Under the pieces are notes generated by a model. The model was not told where the DNA came from and made no database searches. It worked only from the letters and a program-made list of their open reading frames with translations. From Flemingiibacterium sp045636265 (lineage in GTDB: Bacteria > Bacillota > Clostridia > Oscillospirales > CAG-272), in NCBI GenBank assembly GCA_045636265.1, contig JAZTXD010000185.1, positions 1 through 63,502 of the forward strand: a stretch of 63,502 nucleotides of DNA, given 5' to 3'. The position numbers were made by a program, and so were the translations under genes. How positions within the stretch are numbered: the stretch's first letter is position 1; each line of letters opens with the position of its first letter. Shown in pieces: positions 6,920 through 13,663 of this stretch.

Positions 6920-9706
6920 ATGAAGCTTATAGACAAAATTTTCGGCACATACAGTGAGCGACAGATTAAAAAACTCATCCCCACCGTTGATAAAATCGAA
7001 GCTCTTGCCGATAAGTACAAGGCAATGAGCGACGCGGACCTTCGCGGCATGACCGCGATTCTCAAGGAGCGCCTTGCAAACGGCGAAACACTTGACGATA
7101 TCCTCCCCGATGCGTTCGCAACAGTACGCGAGGCGGCAGACCGTGTGCTCGGCAAGCGTCCGTTCAGAGTTCAGCTGCTCGGCGGTATCATTCTCCACCA
7201 GGGCAGAATCGCCGAAATGAAGACCGGTGAAGGTAAAACCCTCGTTGCAACCCTGCCGGCATATCTTAACGCTCTCGCCGGCAACGGTGTGCATATCGTC
7301 ACCGTTAACGAATACCTTGCGAAAACCGGCAGCGAGGAAATGAGCAAGGTCTACGGCTATCTCGGTCTGTCTACCGGTCTTATCATACACGACCAGACCA
7401 AGGATGCCAAGCGCAACGCATACAACGCCGACATCACATACGGTACAAACAATGAGTTCGGCTTCGACTACCTCAGAGATAACATGGTTATCTACAAGGA
7501 ACAGCTCGTACAGCGCGGACATGCATTCGCAATCGTCGACGAGGTTGACTCCATTCTTATCGATGAAGCGAGAACTCCTCTTATAATCTCCGGCGCTGGC
7601 GAAAAGTCCACCGACCTTTACGATCATACCGACAAGTTTGTCCGCACACTCAAAAAGTTCGTTATAAAAGAGCTTGACTCAAAGGAACTGAACGACGATA
7701 TCGATGGCGACTACATCGTTGACGAGAAAGCGAAGACAGTTACCCTCACAGCGAGCGGTATCAAGAAGGCAGAGGCATACTTTGATCTTGAAAACCTCTC
7801 CGATCCCGAGAATTCCACTATTTCACATCACATAAACCAGGCGATAAAGGCTTACGGCTCCATGCAAAAGGATGTTAACTACATCGTTAAGGACGGCGAG
7901 GTGCTTATCGTTGACGAGTTCACCGGCCGTGTAATGCCCGGCAGACGCTACTCGGACGGTCTGCATCAGGCAATCGAGGCAAAAGAGCGAGTTGACATTA
8001 AAAAGGAAACCAAAACACTCGCAACTATCACTTTCCAGAACTTCTTCCGTCTTTACAAAAAGCTGTCCGGTATGACCGGTACCGCTCTGACTGAGGAAAA
8101 CGAGTTCCGCGAGATATATGCACTTGACGTTGTTGAGGTTCCCACCAACAAGCCGATGATCCGCCGCGATCACAGCGACTGCGTTTACAAAACCGTACGC
8201 GGAAAGTATAACGCTATCGTTAAACAGATAAAGGAATGCCACGAAAAGGGACAGCCTGTTCTGGTAGGTACAGTTTCCATTGAAAAATCGGAAGAGCTCT
8301 CCAAGATGCTCAAGATGAACGGCATTCCCCACGTTGTTCTCAACGCAAAGTATCATGAGCGAGAGGCGGAGATCGTTGCCCAGGCAGGCAAGCTTGGCGC
8401 GGTAACCATCTCAACAAACATGGCAGGACGCGGTACGGATATCATGCTCGGCGGTAACGCAGAGTTCCTTGCGAAGAATGACCTTAGAAAGCTCGGATAC
8501 GACGAGTCTGTGATCGTTGTTGCTGTTGGAATGTCAAACGATGTTGACGATATCGTGCTCGAAGCACGCGAGAAGTATCACGAATCTCTCGAAAAATATA
8601 AGCTTGAAATTGCTCCCGAAGCTAAAAAGGTGTGCGACGCGGGCGGTCTGTTCATTATCGGCACAGAGCGTCACGAGAGCCGCCGAATAGATAACCAGCT
8701 TCGCGGACGTTCCGGACGTCAGGGTGACCCCGGTGAGTCACGCTTCTTCCTCTCGCTTGAGGATGACCTCATGCGACTTTTCGGAAGCGAACGTGTACTC
8801 GGCGTTGTTGAGCGCCTCGGACTTGAAGAGGATCAGCCTATCGACGCCGGTATCCTCTCAAACGCTATCGAGGGTGCACAGAAGCGCCTTGAGGATCAGA
8901 ACTTCCAGCGCCGTAAGACAGTCCTCGAATATGACGACGTCATGAATCAGCAGCGTAACATCATCTACAAGCAGCGCCGCTCTGTGCTCGACGGTGCAGA
9001 CCTTCATGAAACCGTACGCGGCATGGTTAACGACACCATCGACGAGGTCGTAAACACCCACACTGTTTCGGAAAATCCCGAGGAGTGGAACATCGACGCG
9101 ATACGCTCACACTTCTTCGGTCTTCTCTGCGCTCCGAACGACTTTAAGTACAGCGAGGATGAGCTTAAGTCGCTCACCCGTGACGATATAAGTAAAGTCC
9201 TCCACGAGCGCGCAGACGCACTTTACGCTTCCAAGGAAGAAGCCTTCGGCGAGCGTGTACGTGAGCTTGAGCGAGTTGTACTGCTCGACTCGGTTGACCG
9301 CAACTGGATGAACCACATCGACGCCATGGACGATCTTCGCAGCTCTGTGGGACTTCAGGCGTATGCACAGCGCAGTCCCATAAACGAATACCGCTTCACG
9401 GGTGCGGACATGTTTGAAGATATGATCGCGCAGATACGCGAGGATACAATGCGTAAGATTCTCTCCGTTCCCACAAAGAAGGAGCAGGAGATAAAGCGTG
9501 TTGCAGTAGCGAGAGCTACCGGCGAGGGATTTGCAGGCGGCGCACAGATGCGCCCCGCCCCCAAAGCTCCCGGTGCCGCAAAATCCGGCATTGTGAGCGC
9601 AAACGCCACACAGAATGTCAAGGTCGGACGTAACGATCCGTGCCCCTGCGGAAGCGGCAAAAAATATAAGAAGTGCTGCGGAAGCGGAATTGATACCGAC
9701 GAATAA
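6920..9706 (+). CDS. secA: protein translocase subunit SecA
   Basis: ATPase motor of the Sec export pathway, 928 residues, acting at the inner face of the membrane on SecYEG. Walker A is MKTGEGKT (100-107) and the DEAD-type box is IVDEVDSILIDEARTPL (from 205). The GRAGRQGDPG-type helicase motif appears as GRSGRQGDPGESRF. The C-terminus ends in the zinc-binding SEC-C motif RNDPCPCGSGKKYKKCC. The ATG at 6920 is chosen, with GGAG 9 bases upstream; an in-frame TTG at 6905 would place the ribosome site inside the gene. It stands alone between a repeat block and two membrane-protein genes. Confidence 0.97.
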   Translation: MKLIDKIFGTYSERQIKKLIPTVDKIEALADKYKAMSDADLRGMTAILKERLANGETLDDILPDAFATVREAADRVLGKRPFRVQLLGGIILHQGRIAEMKTGEGKTLVATLPAYLNALAGNGVHIVTVNEYLAKTGSEEMSKVYGYLGLSTGLIIHDQTKDAKRNAYNADITYGTNNEFGFDYLRDNMVIYKEQLVQRGHAFAIVDEVDSILIDEARTPLIISGAGEKSTDLYDHTDKFVRTLKKFVIKELDSKELNDDIDGDYIVDEKAKTVTLTASGIKKAEAYFDLENLSDPENSTISHHINQAIKAYGSMQKDVNYIVKDGEVLIVDEFTGRVMPGRRYSDGLHQAIEAKERVDIKKETKTLATITFQNFFRLYKKLSGMTGTALTEENEFREIYALDVVEVPTNKPMIRRDHSDCVYKTVRGKYNAIVKQIKECHEKGQPVLVGTVSIEKSEELSKMLKMNGIPHVVLNAKYHEREAEIVAQAGKLGAVTISTNMAGRGTDIMLGGNAEFLAKNDLRKLGYDESVIVVAVGMSNDVDDIVLEAREKYHESLEKYKLEIAPEAKKVCDAGGLFIIGTERHESRRIDNQLRGRSGRQGDPGESRFFLSLEDDLMRLFGSERVLGVVERLGLEEDQPIDAGILSNAIEGAQKRLEDQNFQRRKTVLEYDDVMNQQRNIIYKQRRSVLDGADLHETVRGMVNDTIDEVVNTHTVSENPEEWNIDAIRSHFFGLLCAPNDFKYSEDELKSLTRDDISKVLHERADALYASKEEAFGERVRELERVVLLDSVDRNWMNHIDAMDDLRSSVGLQAYAQRSPINEYRFTGADMFEDMIAQIREDTMRKILSVPTKKEQEIKRVAVARATGEGFAGGAQMRPAPKAPGAAKSGIVSANATQNVKVGRNDPCPCGSGKKYKKCCGSGIDTDE

Positions 9707-9713
9707 AAATATG

Positions 9714-9738
9714 AATGGGCGCGTAAAACGCGCCCATT
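9714..9738 (+). terminator. hairpin after secA, possible terminator
   Basis: A 10-bp perfect stem (AATGGGCGCG/CGCGCCCATT, loop TAAAA) begins 8 bases after the secA stop. The downstream T-run is poor (TTGTAAG), so it may attenuate rather than end transcription into the next gene. Confidence 0.5.
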
Positions 9739-9763
9739 GTAAGATTAGATAAAGGGATTATTT

Positions 9764-10432
9764 ATGGGATTTGGTCAACTTTATATAGGATATTTTTTCC
9801 TTATATTCTTCCCGCTGAGCCGAATTGACGTGCTACCCAACTTTGCGATTGTAGGATGTATATTCATGTTTTTGGGACTTCGCAAGCTTACGTTCTACTG
9901 TCAGGCGAACAAGCCGTTCTCGCTTGGAAAGATTGCTCTGGCCGTGCTGTCCGCACTGTGTGTAACCGGACTGATGCTCGATGTTGCAAGCATCGACGGA
10001 AGATTTTCAGACGCCGCTAACGCCATTTTAGTTCCCGTTACAAACAGCGTGTACGCCCTTGGAATTCTTGGCTTCACCGCGTGTCTGTTTGTTGGCATAT
10101 ACAAGCTCTCGCTTGAGGTGGAGTTACCAAAGCTCGCTAAAAAGAGTTCCCTCATGCTCTCCGTGTCCGTTGTTTATCTCTTGCTTGAAATGTGTTCCAC
10201 GGTGTGCTCGCTTCTTCGCTCTCAAGGTGTCATTACGGGTGAGGGGTTTACTGCATTTACCGCATATGTGGGAATATTCGCATTCATCTTTGCATATCTC
10301 ACGCTGTTTTTAAACCTCTCGGTTCTCTTTTCCTCTTACGCCCGCATCTGCCTTGAGGGGGATGAGGACATGCCATATAAAGAAAACTCGATTGATAAGA
10401 TTATTGCGTGGAAAAATAAGCATAAGAAGTAA
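9764..10432 (+). CDS. unrecognised integral membrane protein (222 aa)
   Basis: No family is recognised. The 222 residues contain about six hydrophobic segments (roughly 7-24, 27-43, 52-72, 85-110, 122-145, 160-195) and a short charged tail (KIIAWKNKHKK). Residues 17-40, containing SRIDVLPNF followed by a hydrophobic run and FLGLRKL, match a motif that occurs twice in the next gene's product (D-x-x-P-x-F-x-G-x-I-F). The two proteins are therefore paralogous or built from the same module. AAAGGGA lies 6 bases before the ATG, and the next gene begins 28 bases after the stop, so they form a pair behind secA. Confidence 0.75.
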   Translation: MGFGQLYIGYFFLIFFPLSRIDVLPNFAIVGCIFMFLGLRKLTFYCQANKPFSLGKIALAVLSALCVTGLMLDVASIDGRFSDAANAILVPVTNSVYALGILGFTACLFVGIYKLSLEVELPKLAKKSSLMLSVSVVYLLLEMCSTVCSLLRSQGVITGEGFTAFTAYVGIFAFIFAYLTLFLNLSVLFSSYARICLEGDEDMPYKENSIDKIIAWKNKHKK

Positions 10433-10460
10433 TTAACTGATTTTGGGAAAGGTATTACAT

Positions 10461-11828
10461 ATGACAAAAGCACAAAAATCGGCGAGAGCAACGTCCCCAA
10501 GGAAAAGACTCGGCTTTGGATGGTTTATAGCGGCTGTAGTATTTTTGTTTAACCCATGCATAAATATCGTTGATTTTCTGCCAGACTTTTTCGGCATTGT
10601 GTTTCTTTTGAAAGGGCTCGAAAAATGGGCGGACCTCTGCCCCAATACCCGGGATGCCGTAGAGGGACTTGTCAAACTGCGCTATTTTATGCTTGCAAAG
10701 CTTTTAGCTATACTGCTTCTCCCCGTTATCCCCCCCAGTGACGGTCCGACATTCAAGCTGCTGCTCACATTCGTTTTTGGAGTCATGGAGCTTGTGTACA
10801 TAATCCCCGTCGCCGGACGTATATTCGACGGACTCGAATATTTCGGCACACGTTTTGACGGCAAGGCCGTTTTTTGCAAAATTAAGAGCGTGCGCACCTT
10901 CACAAACGTATTCTTCGTTTTGAAATCCGCCCTTTGCGTTCTGCCCGAGCTTTGCTCGCTCTCCAGCTTCCAGTATTCGGGCTACATCACAAACGGCGTT
11001 CAGTTTGATATAGCGAGATATCAAGGCTTTCTCACATCGTTCAACCTTACAGTCGGCACGACGCTTGGATTCATATGGCTTGTTGTTCTTCTCGCTTACA
11101 TCATACGCATCGCAAATGAGAAGCCGTTTCTCGTACGCGTTCTCTATGACTATGAGATTCACGTTGCACAGGATATCGGCCTCGCTATACGACGCAATCT
11201 CCGTACCACGTTCGCGCTTATCACAGCCGGAGTTGTGTTCTTGCCGAATGTATGGATAGATGACGTAAATGTGGTTCCCACCTTCCTCGGTGCAATATTC
11301 ATTCTGGCTGCGATGTTAAACATCCGTAAAATGGCATCCATCCCGAAATCGGCGATTATCTTCCCGGCACTTTTCACTGCCCTCTCCGCACTGTCATACG
11401 GAGTTTCTCTCTATTTCGACCTTTACTTTGACCTTGACAGGGTGTATGACAACATACAGATATACAATATGTTCAATATAACAAGAATCGCTACGGCATT
11501 TGAATACACAGCTATGGGCGTAGTTGTATACATAATATTCAGAGAGCTCAAGAAGATATCCGAAACACATCTGGCAGCATCAGGCATCAATGACCGCACG
11601 CTTGTCAGCATCTATGACAAGCACAAGCATGAGTCGGATGTGAGAATTACCGTTTGGCTTGTTTGGGCAGTGATCACCACTGTTTCAAATATGGGATATA
11701 TTCTGCTTCGTGCAGACATTAAAGCGGTTTACTGGTACATTCCGCTCATCATAACCCTGATATTCATAGCCTACACGGCAAGTGCCCTCGGACACATCTA
11801 CGACCGAATCAAATATAAATACATGTAA
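10461..11828 (+). CDS. unrecognised polytopic membrane protein with internal duplication (455 aa)
   Basis: No family is recognised. About twelve hydrophobic segments are visible. The N-terminal segment INIVDFLPDFFGIVFLLKGL and the central segment DDVNVVPTFLGAIFIL repeat one motif, also present once in the preceding gene product. This suggests two fused copies of a six-helix module. The ATG at 10461 follows GGGAAAGG by 8 bases; an upstream in-frame TTG at 10443 overlaps the ribosome site and was rejected. The protein ends with a basic tail (DRIKYKYM) and is followed by a strong terminator. A transport or sensing role is possible but unsupported. Confidence 0.75.
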   Translation: MTKAQKSARATSPRKRLGFGWFIAAVVFLFNPCINIVDFLPDFFGIVFLLKGLEKWADLCPNTRDAVEGLVKLRYFMLAKLLAILLLPVIPPSDGPTFKLLLTFVFGVMELVYIIPVAGRIFDGLEYFGTRFDGKAVFCKIKSVRTFTNVFFVLKSALCVLPELCSLSSFQYSGYITNGVQFDIARYQGFLTSFNLTVGTTLGFIWLVVLLAYIIRIANEKPFLVRVLYDYEIHVAQDIGLAIRRNLRTTFALITAGVVFLPNVWIDDVNVVPTFLGAIFILAAMLNIRKMASIPKSAIIFPALFTALSALSYGVSLYFDLYFDLDRVYDNIQIYNMFNITRIATAFEYTAMGVVVYIIFRELKKISETHLAASGINDRTLVSIYDKHKHESDVRITVWLVWAVITTVSNMGYILLRADIKAVYWYIPLIITLIFIAYTASALGHIYDRIKYKYM

Positions 11829-11832
11829 GAAG

Positions 11833-11861
11833 AAAGGAAGGCGCGGCACGCCTTCCTTTTT
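11833..11861 (+). terminator. rho-independent terminator after the membrane-protein pair
   Basis: A perfect 11-bp stem (AAAGGAAGGCG/CGCCTTCCTTT) ends in a T-run. It lies between convergent genes and may serve both. Confidence 0.9.
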
Positions 11862-11870
11862 GTATACTCT

Positions 11871-12365
11871 TTAGTATCCGATATTTTTGTCAAGGCCGTG
11901 GATGAATCCGTTCGCATCCGCGGAGCATACATCGCCGCCAATGACTTTGTTTTTATGCACCAGTATGCTTACGAGCACATCGCCGTCATATCCGCTATAA
12001 TTTGTTATACGGTATGTATAGCGTTTGACAGTCTTCTTGGCATACTTCATAAGGTCAAAGCCCTGCTTCTTCTGAAGCTCGTTATAGCTCTGGTACACCT
12101 TGTCAAATTCCTCCGGCACAGTTACCTCCGCTTCTTCAACGGCGGTAGGATCAACCTCCCACCCGAACTGCCGCAGGAACTCAATTCGGTCGCCGGCGCT
12201 CTTTATTTTATCAAACTTCACATTTTCAACAGATGTGAGAACTCCGTCAGACATAGCCGGCTCCGCTGACGGGATAAATATAAGCAGCGTGACAAGAGCA
12301 ACCATGGCAATCGCCGTAACTCCGAAAAATTTAACAGTATTTGCTTTCATTGAATATATAAACAT
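11871..12365 (-). CDS. DUF4830-like exported protein
   Basis: 164 residues with an N-terminal hydrophobic helix (about 10-32) followed by an extracytoplasmic domain. The sequence EFLRQFGWEVDP, VTVPEEFDKVYQSYNELQK and KKTVKRYTYRI resembles the DUF4830 family of Firmicutes, whose function is unknown. The C-terminal part (VLVSILVHKNKVIGGDVCS) is also typical. The start at 12365 is supported by CAGGAGG 7 bases upstream. A TATAAT at 12397-12402 (minus strand) may be its -10, but no convincing -35 precedes it. It lies downstream of a DUF4430 lipoprotein gene but is separated from it by a terminator. Confidence 0.7.
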   Translation of the reverse strand: MFIYSMKANTVKFFGVTAIAMVALVTLLIFIPSAEPAMSDGVLTSVENVKFDKIKSAGDRIEFLRQFGWEVDPTAVEEAEVTVPEEFDKVYQSYNELQKKQGFDLMKYAKKTVKRYTYRITNYSGYDGDVLVSILVHKNKVIGGDVCSADANGFIHGLDKNIGY

Positions 12366-12427
12366 GTTTTTTCCTCCTGAAATAATGTACTGTTAAATTA
12401 TACTCGTCCCATGCATAAAATATTACA

Positions 12428-12464
12428 CAAAAACAAAAACGGTCAGCACATATCGTGCTGACCG
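12428..12464 (-). terminator. rho-independent terminator after the DUF4430 lipoprotein gene
   Basis: On the minus strand CGGTCAGCAC pairs with GTGCTGACCG and is followed by TTTTTGTTTTTGTG. Confidence 0.9.
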
Positions 12465-12479
12465 CCTCGTATTACGCAA

Positions 12480-12902
12480 TTACTGTTCAGGAACAAATGA
12501 AGTGTAGATATACTCAATGGTATCGCCTTCTGCGATAACATTGTCTGCTGCCTTACCGCTGGAGGGTTCTTTGCCGTTGATGGTGTAGTACCAGAAGTAA
12601 GTAGTGTTGGTTTCGGTGTCCTTATAGTCCTTGTATACGTCGATGTCGAGTACAGACTCGCCGTTTGCATCAAGAACATAAGCCATTTCAGCTGCATCAC
12701 ATCCGATAGTGAAAGCATCGAGAACAGTGGGGTTCTCCTTTTCAACAGTTACGGGAACGTTGAGAATGATCGGGAAATCGGGATCGTTGCAGTTGATTTT
12801 GAGAGTTACGTTAACAGTAGTCTTTGCGCCGCCGCAGGATGCAAGGCAAAGAACTGCCATGATTCCTACAAGCACCATTGCTAAAATACGCTTAAGATTC
12901 AT
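12480..12902 (-). CDS. DUF4430 lipoprotein
   Basis: 140-residue predicted lipoprotein. The signal peptide ends in the lipobox LASC (lipid-attached Cys near residue 23), so the protein should sit on the outer face of the membrane. The remaining domain, with PTVLDAF, TYFWYYTINGKEPSSG and IAEGDTIEYIYT, is the DUF4430 fold, related to the C-terminal domain of transcobalamin-like cobalamin-binding proteins. Whether this copy binds a corrinoid is not known. A sigma-A promoter lies upstream and a terminator follows, so it is a single-gene unit. CAGGAGG precedes the ATG with good spacing. Confidence 0.85.
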   Translation of the reverse strand: MNLKRILAMVLVGIMAVLCLASCGGAKTTVNVTLKINCNDPDFPIILNVPVTVEKENPTVLDAFTIGCDAAEMAYVLDANGESVLDIDVYKDYKDTETNTTYFWYYTINGKEPSSGKAADNVIAEGDTIEYIYTSFVPEQ

Positions 12903-12979
12903 TTTAATTTCCTCCTGAAATTTGATATAGGCACTGTGCCGCGTGGAATACGGTGCACAATCATTTCGCCTATGCGTAT

Positions 12980-13008
12980 ATTATACTATTTTCTCGGAGT
13001 TTTGTCAA
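12980..13008 (-). promoter_or_regulatory. sigma-A promoter of the DUF4430 lipoprotein gene
   Basis: On the minus strand TTGACA, a 17-base spacer and TATAAT: a perfect consensus, 78 bases before the ATG. Confidence 0.85.
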
Positions 13009-13085
13009 TAGAAACCGTCAATAATTTTGGCACATTAAGTAATAATTCACTTTTTCTTAACGTCACTTTAAAAGAGCTTTCGCTG

Positions 13086-13613
13086 TCAGTTAAGAATAAT
13101 TATCGCCAAATTAAGATACGCCGCAAAAAATAACCAAAGCAGATATACAGCCATAATAAATGCCGCGATCTTATATATGCGCCCGAAGAATATAATAGTG
13201 AAAAATGTCAGAATTATCATCATAATGACAGCAACAAATGCCGCAAAGTACGCCTGTGCTCCAAAAAACAGCGGTGACCAGACATAGTTAAAGACTATCA
13301 TTATAACAAAAAACAGCAGCCCCTTATATTTATCCCCCTCAAACGCCTTGGTACAAGCACATGCAACAGCACCGGCCGCACCGCCGATCAGTATGTACAG
13401 AACAGTCCACACAATAGGAAAGATAACCGCCGGCGGAGCGAAACCCGGTCGGTTTAGTTCACGGTAGGATTCGGTTGAACCGGCGGCAAATGCGCTCAAA
13501 AATCCGCCAATCAGAATTATCACAGCGCCTATGATGACACATTTTAAGTTAATTGAACGCAGCTCCGTACTTATAGTTGAGCGAAGTCTTAGTTTAATAT
13601 TATTGCCCTTCAT
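13086..13613 (-). CDS. tspO: TspO/MBR family membrane protein
   Basis: 175 residues with five hydrophobic helices after an N-terminal extension of about 20 residues. The TspO signature is clear: ELNRPGFAPPAVIFPIVWTV, then LYILIGGAAGA, and NYVWSPLFFG. The family (tryptophan-rich sensory protein, peripheral benzodiazepine receptor) binds porphyrins and cholesterol-like ligands in membranes; its role in anaerobic Clostridia is unclear. It has fewer tryptophans than usual. Its ribosome site (GAGGTGA, 6 bases before ATG) is buried in the terminator hairpin of the upstream PBP gene. Translation may therefore depend on read-through and hairpin opening. Confidence 0.9.
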   Translation of the reverse strand: MKGNNIKLRLRSTISTELRSINLKCVIIGAVIILIGGFLSAFAAGSTESYRELNRPGFAPPAVIFPIVWTVLYILIGGAAGAVACACTKAFEGDKYKGLLFFVIMIVFNYVWSPLFFGAQAYFAAFVAVIMMIILTFFTIIFFGRIYKIAAFIMAVYLLWLFFAAYLNLAIIILN

Positions 13614-13646
13614 AAAAAATCACCTCACACAATCGTATGAGGTGAT
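13614..13646 (-). terminator. terminator-like hairpin after the PBP gene that also contains the tspO ribosome site
   Basis: On the minus strand ATCACCTCA (13646-13638) pairs with TGAGGTGAT (13627-13619) and is followed by TTTTT. The 3' arm contains GAGGTGA, which is also the correctly spaced ribosome site of tspO. The structure can both end PBP transcription and hide the tspO start. Confidence 0.7.
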
Positions 13647-13663
13647 CTCGTATTTTATGCGTT

